A stretch of 64,000 nucleotides of DNA from Pseudomonas oryzihabitans (GCF_001518815.1 NZ_CP013987.1:1219001-1283000), one strand, 5' to 3'. Shown: positions 9,631 to 18,450, counted from the first letter of the stretch. Numbers and translations: made by a program. Notes: generated by a model from the letters alone, not told the origin.

Positions 9631-9642
9631 AGGTTATACCGC
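9631..9642. promoter_or_regulatory. Candidate LysR-type regulator site (copy 2)
   Basis: AGGTTATACCGC, identical to 4077-4088, begins 8 bp upstream of the lysR start codon. Binding here would cover the lysR promoter or ribosome site, as in negative autoregulation. Confidence 0.5.
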
Positions 9643-9747
9643 AGTGGCTGCGATCAGATCCTTAACAATAAGCAGCAGGTACGCGGCTTGGCTCGGTTTG
9701 CTGGGCTGTGGCGATAGAACGCCCGCAACTCAATCTACGGAACCTGT

Positions 9748-9995
9748 GTAGGTTGGGTTGAGCGCAGCAAAGCCCAGCGGGCCGGATTCAAGGTGCGTAC
9801 CCTTTCCCTCACCCCAACCCTCTCCCAGAGGGAGAGGGGGCGGCAAAGGCGCGAAGGGAGGCGGCGGCATCGAGAGGTACGCTTTTATCCCCTCTCACCC
9901 TGGGAGAGGGGGCGGTAAAAGCGTGAAGGGAGGTGGGGCGGTATCAAGATGCACGCTTTACCCCCTCTCCCTTTGGGAGAGGGTTGGGGTGAGGG
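9748..9995. repeat. Cluster of intergenic inverted repeats (families A and B)
   Basis: The gap between lysR and bglX holds a family-B element (GTAGGTTGGGTTGAGCGCAG through AAGCCCAG, 9748-9778) and three family-A elements built on CCCTCTCC/GGAGAGGG stems (9806-9840, 9889-9912, 9961-9995). The sequence between the A elements is itself duplicated at a 72-bp period (from 9841 and from 9913) with many substitutions. The outer two A elements are inverted relative to each other. I see no gene here. Confidence 0.8.
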
Positions 9996-10002
9996 CAGCC
10001 CC

Positions 10003-12282
10003 CTAGAGCAACGTGAAACTTCCCTCGCGCACCCGCTCCGAATCCAGGCCGACCATCACCTTGAATTCGCCCGGTTCCGAGACCAGCTTGAGGTCGTTGT
10101 TGTAGAAGCGCAGGTCCGCCTCGGTGAGGGGGAAGTCCAGCTCGCGGCTTTCGCCTGGTTGCAGCATCACCTTCTGGAAGCCTTTGAGCTCCTTGACCGG
10201 TCGCGCCAGGGAGGCGGTCACGTCGTGCAGGTAGAGCTGCACGACGGTGGCGCCGGCGCGGGTGCCGGTGTTCTTGACCGTGACCTTGGCAGTCAGGGTG
10301 TCGCCCTTTTTCAGGGTGGCGCTGGACAGCTGCGGCGCCGAGACGTCGAAGGTGGTGTAGCTCAGGCCATAGCCGAAGGGGTAGAGCGGGCCGTTGACGA
10401 TGTCGAAGTAGCGCGAGGTGTACTTGTTCGGCTTGGCCGCGTCGAAGGGCCGGCCGCTGCTCAGGTGGTTGTAGTACAGCGGCACCTGGCCCACTTCGCG
10501 GGGAAAGGTCATGGTCAGCTTGCCGGACGGGTTGTGGTCGCCGAACAGCACATCGGCCACGGCGTTGCCGCCCTCGGTGCCGGGGAACCAGGCTTCCAGC
10601 AGCGCATTGGCCTGCTCCTGTTCCCATTCCAGGGCCAGCGGGCGGCCATTCATCAGCACCAGCACCAGCGGCTTGCCGGTGGCCTTGAGCGCCTTGATCA
10701 GCTCGCGCTGGGTGTCGGGTACGCTGATGCGGGCGCGGCTGGAGGCCTCGTGGGCCATGCCCTGCGACTCGCCGACCACGGCCACCACCACGTCGGCCTG
10801 GCGCGCGGTGGCCACGGCTTCGGCGATCAATTCGCTGGCGCTGCGCGGGTCCACCGCGACCGCGGGTTCATAGGAGTTGAGGTAGGCCAGCACATCGCGG
10901 TCGTCCAGCAGGTTGGCGCCCTTGGCATAGAGCACCGCGCCCTGGCCGGCCACGGCGTTTTCCAGCCCACGGCGGATGGAGACCGCCTGGGCGGCCACGC
11001 CAGCGGCGGACCAGTTGCCCATGACGTCGCGCGGGCTGTCGGCCAGCGGACCGACCACGGCCAGGGTGGCGCCCTTGCGCAGTGGCAGGACGGCCTTCTC
11101 GTTCTTCAGCAGCACCAGGCTCTCGCGGGCCACCTGGCGCGCCTCGGCGCGGTGCAGGCGCGATTCGGCGTTGGTGTCGACCGGGTCCTGGCCCTGCAGG
11201 CGACGATAGGGATCGTCGAACAGGCCCAGGCGATACTTGGTCAGCAGCATGTCGCGCACGGCCTGGTCGATCTCGGCCTGGGTCACCTTGCCGGCCGCCA
11301 GCAGGGCGGGCAGCTGCTTGCCATAGACGTCGTCGTGCATGTTCAGCTCGACACCGGCCTTGAGCGCCTGCTCGGCGGCGTCGCGGGTGTCCTTGGCCAC
11401 GCCGTGCAAGACCAGTTCGTTGATGGCGCCGTGGTCGCTGATCACCAGGCCCTTGTAGTTCCAGTCCTTGCGCAGCAGGTCCTGCAGCAGCCAGCGATTG
11501 GCCGTGGCTGGAACGCCGTTGATGCTGTTCAGGGCCACCATCACCGCGCCGGCTCCGGCCTCGGCGGCGGCGCGATAGGGCGGCAGGTAGTCCTGCATGA
11601 GCCGCTGCGGACTCATGTCGACGTTGCTGTAGTCACGCCCGGCTTCCACTGCGCCATAGCCGCCGAAGTGCTTGATGCTGGCCATCAGGCTGTCGGGCGC
11701 GCGCAGGTCGTTGCCCTGGTAGGCGCGTACCAGGGTGGCGCCGATGCGCGAGGTCAGCCAGGTGTCCTCGCCGAAGGTCTCGGAGGTACGGCCCCAGCGC
11801 GGTTCGCGGGTGACGTCGACGGTGGGGGAGAAGGTCAGGTCGAGGCCGTCGGCGGCCGCCTCGATGGCGGAGATGTGCGCGCTGGTGGCGATGGCGTCGA
11901 GATTCCAGGTGCTGGCCAGGCCCAGGTTGATGGGGAAGATGGTGCGCATGCCGTGGATGACGTCATAGGCATAGAACAGCGGGATCTTCAGCCGGCTGTG
12001 CACGACCTGGTCCTGCATCTGGCGGATGTCGGGGCGGGTCACGGTATTGAACATGGCGCCCACCTTGCCGGCGCGGATGTCCGCCATGATGGCTTCCTTG
12101 GGATAGTCCGGCCCGACGCTCACCAGATTGAGCTGGCCGATCTTTTCCTCCAGGGTCATCTTCGCCAGCAGGGCGTCGACGTAGGCGCGCGCCGGATCGG
12201 CGTCTTGCGCCGAGGCGAGGGTGGCGCCGATGGCCAGTCCCAGGCCGAGCATGAGTGCGGTGAGGCGTGGTGCGTTCAACAT
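10003..12282 (-). CDS. bglX: Periplasmic beta-glucosidase (glycoside hydrolase family 3)
   Basis: About 759 residues from ATG 12282, which gives a clean signal peptide (about residues 1-25, ending LASA) behind a GGGGGAAG ribosome site; the frame is open 23 codons further but that extension hides the signal peptide. The GH3 N-terminal barrel carries the nucleophile Asp283 in GLVISDHGA, with KHFGGYG at 204-210 as substrate-site motif. The alpha/beta sandwich domain and a C-terminal fibronectin-III-like domain follow (FGYGLSYTTF, TVKNTGTRAG). Order and length match E. coli BglX. It would release glucose from beta-glucosides or oligosaccharides in the periplasm. It is monocistronic, followed by the repeat cluster. 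Confidence 0.93.
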   Translation of the reverse strand: MLNAPRLTALMLGLGLAIGATLASAQDADPARAYVDALLAKMTLEEKIGQLNLVSVGPDYPKEAIMADIRAGKVGAMFNTVTRPDIRQMQDQVVHSRLKIPLFYAYDVIHGMRTIFPINLGLASTWNLDAIATSAHISAIEAAADGLDLTFSPTVDVTREPRWGRTSETFGEDTWLTSRIGATLVRAYQGNDLRAPDSLMASIKHFGGYGAVEAGRDYSNVDMSPQRLMQDYLPPYRAAAEAGAGAVMVALNSINGVPATANRWLLQDLLRKDWNYKGLVISDHGAINELVLHGVAKDTRDAAEQALKAGVELNMHDDVYGKQLPALLAAGKVTQAEIDQAVRDMLLTKYRLGLFDDPYRRLQGQDPVDTNAESRLHRAEARQVARESLVLLKNEKAVLPLRKGATLAVVGPLADSPRDVMGNWSAAGVAAQAVSIRRGLENAVAGQGAVLYAKGANLLDDRDVLAYLNSYEPAVAVDPRSASELIAEAVATARQADVVVAVVGESQGMAHEASSRARISVPDTQRELIKALKATGKPLVLVLMNGRPLALEWEQEQANALLEAWFPGTEGGNAVADVLFGDHNPSGKLTMTFPREVGQVPLYYNHLSSGRPFDAAKPNKYTSRYFDIVNGPLYPFGYGLSYTTFDVSAPQLSSATLKKGDTLTAKVTVKNTGTRAGATVVQLYLHDVTASLARPVKELKGFQKVMLQPGESRELDFPLTEADLRFYNNDLKLVSEPGEFKVMVGLDSERVREGSFTLL

Positions 12283-12305
12283 CTTCCCCCGATTCCCTGT
12301 GCGTA

Positions 12306-12321
12306 TTTTTTCGTTGTTCTT
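12306..12321 (-). promoter_or_regulatory. Candidate Hfq/Crc A-rich motif in the bglX leader
   Basis: On the minus strand AAGAACAACGAAAAAA lies about 24 nt upstream of the bglX ATG. The AAG-AAC-AAC repeat fits Hfq/Crc catabolite-repression targets. Confidence 0.45.
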
Positions 12322-12429
12322 GGGCACTGTCGTGCGCCGCCGATTGTACACAGCGAAGGGGCGGGAGGCGGAGCCGTCGACGGCCGGCGCGGGGCCGGTC
12401 GTCCGGGCTCGGGTGGGCTGCTGGAGGCG

Positions 12430-13707
12430 TCAGAAGCGCGGCTTGCGCGTCTCCCAGTCCGGCTGGTACTTGCGCATCTGGCGCACGTCGTCGCGGCTGC
12501 GGATGTCGATGGCGAGGAACTGCTCATGCAGCTTGGCCAGTTGCTCCTGATCCAGCTCCACACCCAGGCCGGGGGCGTCGGTGATCGCCACGCAGCCGTT
12601 GCGGATCGGCAGCTTGCCGCCCAGGATGACTTCCTCGTCCTCTTCCTGCCACGGGTAGTGGGTGTCGCAGGCATAGGCGAGATTGGGCACGGCGGCGGCC
12701 ACATGGGTCATGGCCATGAGGCTGATGCCCAGGTGCGAGTTGGAGTGCATGGAGACGCCCAGGCCGAAGGTGTCGCACATCCGCGCTAGGATCTGGGTGT
12801 CTCGGAGGCCACCCCAGTAGTGATGGTCAGCCAAGACGATCTGCACACTGTTCTGCGCCACGCTGCGGCGGAATTCGTCGAAGTCGGTGACCACCATGTT
12901 GGTGGCCAGGGGAATGCCGGTGCGCCGATGCAGTTCGGCCATGCCGTCGAGGCCGGGGGTCGGGTCCTCGTAGTACTGGAGGTCGCCCGCCAGGACCTCG
13001 GCGATGCGCAGCGACGTTTCCAGCGACCAGTTGCCGTTGGGGTCGATGCGCAGCGGTGCCTCGGGAAAGGCCTGGCGCAGCGCCTTGATGCAGGCCGCTT
13101 CGTGATCCGGGCCAAGCAGGGTGCCGGCCTTGAGCTTGATGCTCTGGAAGCCGTTCTCCTCGATCATCCGCGCGGCCTGGGCCACCACCTGCTCGGGGCT
13201 GATGGCCTCGCCCCAGCGATCGGGCGGGTAGGGGGCGTCGATGTGCTCGGCGTACTTGAGGAACAGGTAGGCGCTGAAGGGGACTTCGCGGCGCACCGCG
13301 CCACCGAGCAGCTCCACCAGCGGAATGCCCAGGGAGCGTGCCTGCAGATCGAGGAAGGCCACCTCGAAGGCGGAATAGGCATTGGCCACCTGCTTGCTCG
13401 GATGGGAGCCGGGCGCCAGCTCCGCACCGGCCACCACGCCGCCGGCGAGACTGGCGACGGTCTCCACCACCCGCGCGCGCAGGCCATTGAGATCCCAGGC
13501 GGAGAGGCCGACCAGGCTGCTTTCCATGGCCTTGAGCACTGCCAGCACCGGGGCGTCGCCGTAGCTCTCGCCGAGGCCGATGTGGCCGTTGTCGCCTTCC
13601 ACCTCGATGATGGATCTCAGCGCATAGGGTTCGTGGATGCCGCTGGCATTGAGCAGCGGCGCATCGCGAAAGGCGATGGGGGTGACTTTGATGCGTTTGA
13701 TCTTCAC
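12430..13707 (-). CDS. Glucarate dehydratase-family protein (enolase superfamily)
   Basis: About 425 residues. I place the start at GTG 13707 because AGGAGT stands 6 nt before it; upstream ATGs have no ribosome site. Enolase-superfamily catalytic residues are present: KxK at Lys191/Lys193 (SIKLKAG), metal ligands Asp222 (RIDPNGNW), Glu247 (YYEDPT) and Asn270 (ATNMV), Asp294 (LADHHYWGG) and His321 in MHSNSHLGIS. The last two motifs closely resemble the LADPHFW and HSNNH motifs of glucarate dehydratase, which converts D-glucarate to 5-keto-4-deoxyglucarate. The N-terminus differs from classical GudD, so another sugar-acid substrate is possible. A 13-bp palindrome 44 bp upstream resembles a GntR-family operator. 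Confidence 0.82.
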   Translation of the reverse strand: MKIKRIKVTPIAFRDAPLLNASGIHEPYALRSIIEVEGDNGHIGLGESYGDAPVLAVLKAMESSLVGLSAWDLNGLRARVVETVASLAGGVVAGAELAPGSHPSKQVANAYSAFEVAFLDLQARSLGIPLVELLGGAVRREVPFSAYLFLKYAEHIDAPYPPDRWGEAISPEQVVAQAARMIEENGFQSIKLKAGTLLGPDHEAACIKALRQAFPEAPLRIDPNGNWSLETSLRIAEVLAGDLQYYEDPTPGLDGMAELHRRTGIPLATNMVVTDFDEFRRSVAQNSVQIVLADHHYWGGLRDTQILARMCDTFGLGVSMHSNSHLGISLMAMTHVAAAVPNLAYACDTHYPWQEEDEEVILGGKLPIRNGCVAITDAPGLGVELDQEQLAKLHEQFLAIDIRSRDDVRQMRKYQPDWETRKPRF

Positions 13708-13750
13708 GCTCAGACTCCTGGACTTGTAATTATGACGGCGGTCTTTGTCA

Positions 13751-13763
13751 GTCATCGTATGAC
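13751..13763. promoter_or_regulatory. Palindromic operator candidate upstream of the dehydratase
   Basis: GTCATCGTATGAC is a perfect 5-3-5 palindrome 44 bp upstream of the chosen start. GT and AC at its outer ends fit FadR-type GntR operators, a group that controls many sugar-acid genes. A sister palindrome (GACATCATATGTC) lies before the lactonase gene at 33644-33656. Confidence 0.45.
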
Positions 13764-13892
13764 TACTGGTCGGCTTCTTCAACCTGGAAATCGCACGACC
13801 GCCCGGGCGAACGACCGCGCATCGCTTCAGGGTTGCCCGCTCCGGTCGGGGCTGGATAAATAGCCAGCCGCTCGCCTATTGCCCGTGTCGTC

Positions 13893-15554
13893 ATGAACGC
13901 TCCGCTCGAAGATCCCCTCTACTATCTGCACAACTTCCAGCGGGTACTGGACTGGGTTGCCCTGCGCTATCCCGATCTGCTCGACGACCACGAGCAGGGT
14001 TTCATCGCGGCCTTCGCCGACTTGCCACAGCCCTCGCGGGCATTGCTGGTGCGCCTGGTGATGCGCAAGGGCGAGGTGTTCCGCGCCAGCAAGCTGGTGT
14101 ACAGCGAGATCGGCTGCCCCCGTGCCGCCGCCTTGCCGCTGGTGGACCTTGGCTGGCTGCTTTCCGATCCCGAATTGCACCTGATCGAACTCTTCGCCCT
14201 GCTGCGCAAGGAAGAACTGCTCGGCTGTTTCGGCAGCCGCCTGCCCAAGGCCGGTCGCAAGGAAGATTGGCTGGCGCGGCTGGAGGCCGAGCAGGCCACG
14301 CCCCTGGCCTTCAGCGGCTGGGCCGGCACGGTGCCGGAGCTGGTGGAGGAGGGCGTCTGGCGCCTGACGCTGATGGACCTCTGCGACCGCCTGCGCCTGC
14401 TGTTCTTTGGCAATCTGCACCAGGACTGGACCGATTTCGTGCTGGCCGATCTGGGCATCTTCCAGTACGAGACGGTGGCCTTCAGTGCCGAATCCCGCGC
14501 CTTCGGGCAGCGGCACGAGGTGGATGCCTATCTGCACATCCAGCGTTGTCGCCAGGCGCTGCGCGATGGCCTGCCAGCCGCCGAGCTGCTGCCGCTGCTG
14601 CCCGCCGAGCGCTTTGCCAACACCTGGCTGGAATTGCGCCGCGGCAAGCTGCTCCACGAACTGGCCCAGCACCACGAGCGCCTCGGCGAACTGGCCCAGG
14701 CGCAGGCGCTCTATGCCGCCTCGGCGCATCCCGAGTCGCGTATTCGCGCCCTGCGCATGCTCGAACGCCTGGAGGACTGGCCCGCCGCCCAGGCGCTGGC
14801 GGAAGCCATCGCCGCCGCACCGGCCCATGACGCCGAGCGCCAGCAGGTGGCGCGTATCCTGCCGCGGCTGGTGCGCAAGCAAGGTGGCCCGCCCAACAAG
14901 CGCCGCCCCGCCAGCCCGGTGGAGCGCCTCGATTTCGAACTGGTCAACGACGGCCTGCGCCGGGTCGAGTGGCTGGTGCGCGAGCACCTGGGCCGCGACG
15001 AGGCACCGGTGCACTATGTGGAAAACACCCTGCTTACCAGCCTCTTCGGCCTGCTGTGCTGGGACGCCATCTTCCTGGCCATCCCCGGCGCCTTCTTCCA
15101 CCCCTATCAGCGCGAGCCGGCCGACCTGCGTCTGCCGGGCTTCCGCGAACGCCGCGCCGAGGCCTTCGCCACCTGCCTGGCGCGGCTGGACGATGGCTCC
15201 TACGCGGCGGTGATCCGCGAGCGTTTCGCCGCCAAGCGCGGCCTGGCCTCGCCCTTCGTCGCCTGGGGCATCCTCGGCAGCGACTTGCTCGACCAGGCCC
15301 TGGCCTGCCTGCCGGCACGTCACCTGCGGCTGTGCTTCGAGCGACTGCTGGAGGATCCGGAAAACAACCGCACCGGCTTGCCCGACCTGATCCAGTTCTG
15401 GCCGGCGGAAGGCCGCTACCGGATGATCGAGGTCAAGGGCCCGGGCGACCGCCTGCAGGACAACCAGCGCCGCTGGCTGGACTTCTTCGCCGCCCACGAC
15501 ATCCCGGTCAGCGTCTGCCACGTGCAGTGGCAGGTGGCCGCGACCTCCGCATGA
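13893..15554 (+). CDS. fan1: FAN1-type structure-specific nuclease (VRR-NUC domain)
   Basis: A 553-residue protein matching bacterial FAN1 in length and layout: an N-terminal SAP-like/winged-helix part (DPLYYLHNFQRVL at the start; ASKLVYSEIGCPR), a helical TPR-like middle, and a C-terminal VRR-NUC nuclease. The active site reads GLPDL (Asp498), IEVKGPGD (Glu513, Lys515) and a Gln near 525 in LQDNQRRW. FAN1 cuts 5' flaps and unhooks DNA interstrand crosslinks. The stop overlaps the start of the next helicase gene (ATGA), a strong sign that the two products work together. No clear ribosome site precedes ATG 13893. Confidence 0.92.
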   Translation: MNAPLEDPLYYLHNFQRVLDWVALRYPDLLDDHEQGFIAAFADLPQPSRALLVRLVMRKGEVFRASKLVYSEIGCPRAAALPLVDLGWLLSDPELHLIELFALLRKEELLGCFGSRLPKAGRKEDWLARLEAEQATPLAFSGWAGTVPELVEEGVWRLTLMDLCDRLRLLFFGNLHQDWTDFVLADLGIFQYETVAFSAESRAFGQRHEVDAYLHIQRCRQALRDGLPAAELLPLLPAERFANTWLELRRGKLLHELAQHHERLGELAQAQALYAASAHPESRIRALRMLERLEDWPAAQALAEAIAAAPAHDAERQQVARILPRLVRKQGGPPNKRRPASPVERLDFELVNDGLRRVEWLVREHLGRDEAPVHYVENTLLTSLFGLLCWDAIFLAIPGAFFHPYQREPADLRLPGFRERRAEAFATCLARLDDGSYAAVIRERFAAKRGLASPFVAWGILGSDLLDQALACLPARHLRLCFERLLEDPENNRTGLPDLIQFWPAEGRYRMIEVKGPGDRLQDNQRRWLDFFAAHDIPVSVCHVQWQVAATSA

Positions 15555-17824
15555 GCTATCGCATCGCCGTTCGCGCCCTCTGCGAATTCACCGCCAAGGC
15601 CGGCGACCTGGACCTCAGGTTCACCCCGTCGCCCACCGCCCTGGAAGGTATCGAAGGCCACCAGCGGGTGGCGGCGCGGCGCGGTCCCGGCTATGAGCGC
15701 GAGGTCAGCCTGCAGGGCGACTTCGAGGACCTGCAGGTGCGTGGTCGCGCCGATGGCTTCGACGCCGCTGCCAATCGCCTGGAAGAGATCAAGACCCACA
15801 GGGGCAGCCTGGACCGCCAGCCCGGAAACCATCGTCACCTGCATTGGGCCCAGGCCAAGGTCTATGGGCATCTGCTTTGCCTGAGTCGTGAGTTATCCGG
15901 GCTGACCCTGGCGCTGGTCTATTTCGACATCGGCAGTGGCGCCGAGACCGTCTTCACCGAAGCCTGGACGGCGGCCGATCTGGCTGAGCACTTCGCCTTG
16001 CAGTGCTCGTGCTTTCTCGCCTGGGCGCGCCAGGAGCTGGCCCATCGCGCCGCGCGCGATGAGGCGCTGGCGACCCTGGCCTTTCCCCATGCCGACTTCC
16101 GCCACGGCCAGCGGCCGCTGGCGGAAGCCGTCTACAAGGCCGCCAGCGTCGGCTGTTGCCTGCTGGCCCAGGCGCCCACCGGCATCGGCAAGACGGTGGG
16201 CACCTTGTTCCCGCTGCTCAAGGCCATGCCGCGGCAGAATCTGGACCGGCTGTTCTTTCTCGCCGCCAAGACCCCCGGTCGCGCTCTGGCCCTGCATGGG
16301 CTGGAGTCCCTGGCCGCACCGGTGCGGGTGCTGGAACTGGTGGCGCGGGACAAGGCCTGCGAGCACCCGGAACTGGCCTGCCATGGCGAGTCCTGTCCGC
16401 TGGCACGAGGCTTTTACGACCGACTGCCGGCCGCCCGCGCCGCTGCCCTGGCCGCACCCACGCAGCTGACCCGGGCGCGGGTACGGGAGACGGCCCTGGC
16501 CCATGAGGTCTGCCCTTATTACCTGGCGCAGGAACTGGCGCGCTGGAGCGACGTGGTGGTGGGCGACTACAACTACTATTTCGACGGGAGCGCCATGCTC
16601 CATGCCCTGGCCCAGACCCAGGAGTGGCGGGTCGGGGTGCTGGTGGACGAGGCCCACAACCTGCTCGACCGCGCCCGCGGCATGTACAGCGCCAGCCTCG
16701 ACCAGCGCCGCCTGGCCGCCGGCAAGAGCGTGGCGCCGCCGACCATCGCCAAGGGCCTGCAGGCGCTCAATCGCGAATGGAACCGCCTGCACAAGGAGCA
16801 GCAGGTCGACTACCAGGTGCAGGCGGAATTGCCCGCCGCCTTCCTCACCGCCCTGCAACGGGTGGTGGGTCTGCTCACCGAGCATTTCGGCGAATCCGGT
16901 CAGCCCCCGGCGCCGGAGTTGCAGACGCTGTTCTTCGACCTGCTGCAGTTCATGCGCCTGGGCGAGACCTTTGGCGATCATTCGCTGTTCGATGTCACCC
17001 TGCTCAAGGGCCGTGGCAAGGCGCAGTCGCAACTCAACCTGCGCAACCTGGTGCCGGCACCCTTCGTCGGCCCGCGGCTGGCGGCGGCCCACAGCTGCAC
17101 CCTGTTCTCGGCCACCCTGATTCCTCAGCATTTTCACCGCGACCTGCTCGGGATCCCGGTTGGCAGTGCCTGGGTCGATGTCGCTTCGCCCTTCGCCGCC
17201 GAGCAGCTGGAGGTGCGCCTGGTGCGCCTCTCCACCCGCTACGCCGATCGCGCCGCCTCCCGCGCACCCATCGCCGCCCTGATCGCCGGTCGCTATCGCC
17301 AGCGACCGGGCAACTACCTGGCCTTCTTCAGCAGCTTCGACTACCTCGACCAGGTGGCCGAAGCCCTGGCCGAATTGGCACCTGACGTCCCCCAGTGGCG
17401 CCAATCGCGCGGCATGGACGAAGCCGCGCGCCAGGCCTTTCTCGACCGATTCCAGGCCGATGGCCGTGGTATCGGTTTCGCCGTTCTGGGCGGCAGTTTC
17501 GGCGAGGGCATCGACCTGCCCGGCGACCGCCTGATCGGCGCTTTCGTCGCCACCCTGGGCCTGCCCCAGCTCAATCCGGTCAACGAACAGCTGCGCCAGC
17601 GCCTGCAGCGGCGCTTCGGCGATGGCTATCGCTACGCCTATCTCTATCCAGGGCTACAGAAGGTCATCCAGGCCGCCGGCCGGGTGATCCGTACCGTGCA
17701 GGACCGCGGCTGCCTCTACCTCATCGACGACAGATTCACCCAGCCCGAGGTCAGGGCACTGCTGCCGAGTTGGTGGCAGGTGGAGGAGGGCGCGGTGCCC
17801 CTGTTGGAGCCGTTGCCGGCCTGA
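15551..17824 (+). CDS. RecB-like nuclease fused to an XPD/DinG-family Fe-S helicase
   Basis: About 757 residues, starting at the ATG that overlaps the FAN1 stop. Residues 1-165 look like a RecB/Cas4-type PD-(D/E)XK nuclease: Asp68 in GRADG, Glu79-x-Lys81 in EEIKTHRG and Gln101xxxTyr105. The helicase begins near 185, with Walker A QAPTGIGKT at 207-215, four candidate Fe-S cysteines at 270, 277, 282 and 321, and the DEAH box at 366-369. The C-terminal motor has GSFGEGIDLPG and the AAGRVIR motif. XPD/DinG proteins unwind DNA 5' to 3' using an iron-sulfur cluster. Nuclease and helicase in one chain, coupled to FAN1, suggests crosslink or replication-fork repair; this role is inferred. Confidence 0.9.
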   Translation: MSYRIAVRALCEFTAKAGDLDLRFTPSPTALEGIEGHQRVAARRGPGYEREVSLQGDFEDLQVRGRADGFDAAANRLEEIKTHRGSLDRQPGNHRHLHWAQAKVYGHLLCLSRELSGLTLALVYFDIGSGAETVFTEAWTAADLAEHFALQCSCFLAWARQELAHRAARDEALATLAFPHADFRHGQRPLAEAVYKAASVGCCLLAQAPTGIGKTVGTLFPLLKAMPRQNLDRLFFLAAKTPGRALALHGLESLAAPVRVLELVARDKACEHPELACHGESCPLARGFYDRLPAARAAALAAPTQLTRARVRETALAHEVCPYYLAQELARWSDVVVGDYNYYFDGSAMLHALAQTQEWRVGVLVDEAHNLLDRARGMYSASLDQRRLAAGKSVAPPTIAKGLQALNREWNRLHKEQQVDYQVQAELPAAFLTALQRVVGLLTEHFGESGQPPAPELQTLFFDLLQFMRLGETFGDHSLFDVTLLKGRGKAQSQLNLRNLVPAPFVGPRLAAAHSCTLFSATLIPQHFHRDLLGIPVGSAWVDVASPFAAEQLEVRLVRLSTRYADRAASRAPIAALIAGRYRQRPGNYLAFFSSFDYLDQVAEALAELAPDVPQWRQSRGMDEAARQAFLDRFQADGRGIGFAVLGGSFGEGIDLPGDRLIGAFVATLGLPQLNPVNEQLRQRLQRRFGDGYRYAYLYPGLQKVIQAAGRVIRTVQDRGCLYLIDDRFTQPEVRALLPSWWQVEEGAVPLLEPLPA

Positions 17825-17828
17825 GGTC

Positions 17829-17859
17829 GTTGGGCTTCGCTGCGCTCAACCCAACCTAC
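17829..17859. repeat. Family-B intergenic repeat (short form, inverted)
   Basis: GTTGGGCTTCGCTGCGCTCA followed by ACCCAACCTAC, starting 5 bp after the helicase stop. It is the reverse complement of the element at 9748 and matches the unit at 55128-55158. Confidence 0.8.
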
Positions 17860-17879
17860 GAAGGTGACGGTGACCGTGG

Positions 17880-18299
17880 GCGGTGCCTTTCCCTCACCCC
17901 CACCCTCCTCCCGAGGGAGAGGGGGTAGGGCGGCAGAGGTTTGGTTCTGTAGGTTGGGTTGAGACGGCTCCACCGTCGAAGCCCAGCATGGCGGCGTCGG
18001 GCGGTGCCTTTCCCTCACCCCAACCCTCTCCCCGAGGGAGAGGGGGTAGGGCGGCAGAGGTTTGGTTCTGTAGGTTGGGTTGAGACAGCTCCACCGTCGA
18101 AGCCCAGCATGGCGGCGTCGGGCGGTGCCTATCCCTCACCCCAACCCTCTCCCCGAGGGAGAGGGGGTAGGGCGGCAGAGGTTTGGTTCTGTAGGTTGGG
18201 TTGAGACAGCTCCACCGTCGAAGCCCAGCATGGCGGCGTCGGGCGGTGCCTATCCCTCACCCCAACCCTCTCCCCGAGGGAGAGGGGGCGGAGCGGCAG
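17880..18299. repeat. 121-bp tandem repeat, about 3.5 copies
   Basis: Units begin at 17880, 18001, 18122 and 18243, exactly 121 bp apart (each opens GCGGTGCC). Each full unit joins a family-A hairpin (CCCTCACCCCAACCCTCTCC with GGGAGAGGGGG) to a long family-B element (GTAGGTTGGGTTGAGAC, then GGCTCCACCGTC or AGCTCCACCGTC, then GAAGCCCAGC). Copies 2 and 3 are almost identical, copy 1 differs at several sites, and copy 4 stops after the A hairpin. Open frames running through it are artefacts of the period not containing stops. There is no gene here; the array fills the gap after the helicase operon. Confidence 0.93.
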
Positions 18300-18321
18300 G
18301 GGGGCGTGACGCCGGCGTAGG

Positions 18322-18347
18322 GTGGAAAACCGCGTAGCGTTTTCCAC
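18322..18347. repeat. Family-C intergenic repeat
   Basis: GTGGAAAACCGCGTAGCGTTTTCCAC is an inverted repeat with GTGGAAAAC arms. A relative, GTGGAAAAGG through GTTTTCCAC, sits at 55040-55065, again beside family-B elements. Confidence 0.75.
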
Positions 18348-18390
18348 GAAGTGTGCCTGCGCTGATAGCCAAGTCCATCCAGGGTCTTCC

Positions 18391-18429
18391 GTAGGTTGGG
18401 TTGAGACAGCTCCACCGTCGAAGCCCAAC
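18391..18429. repeat. Family-B intergenic repeat (long form)
   Basis: GTAGGTTGGGTTGAGACAGC then TCCACCGTCGAAGCCCAAC. It is the same unit as inside the 121-bp array but separated from it, ending 22 bp before the stop of the glyoxalase-like gene. Confidence 0.8.
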
Positions 18430-18450
18430 GAAGCGGGCCTGCGCCAGGGG

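Noticed and set aside
9949-12789. 946-codon plus-strand open frame opposite bglX
   Set aside because: Antisense shadow of bglX and of the dehydratase end; low-complexity composition and no ribosome site.
15893-17404. 503-codon minus-strand frame inside the helicase gene
   Set aside because: Antisense to intact Walker A, Fe-S and DEAH motifs; no motif of its own.
17880-18299. CRISPR array
   Set aside because: Units are 121 bp and nearly identical throughout, with no short repeat and unique spacers, and no cas genes nearby.
17883-18337. Overlapping short proteins read through the 121-bp repeats on both strands
   Set aside because: They only reflect repeat units without stops; identical peptides recur in each copy and lack ribosome sites.
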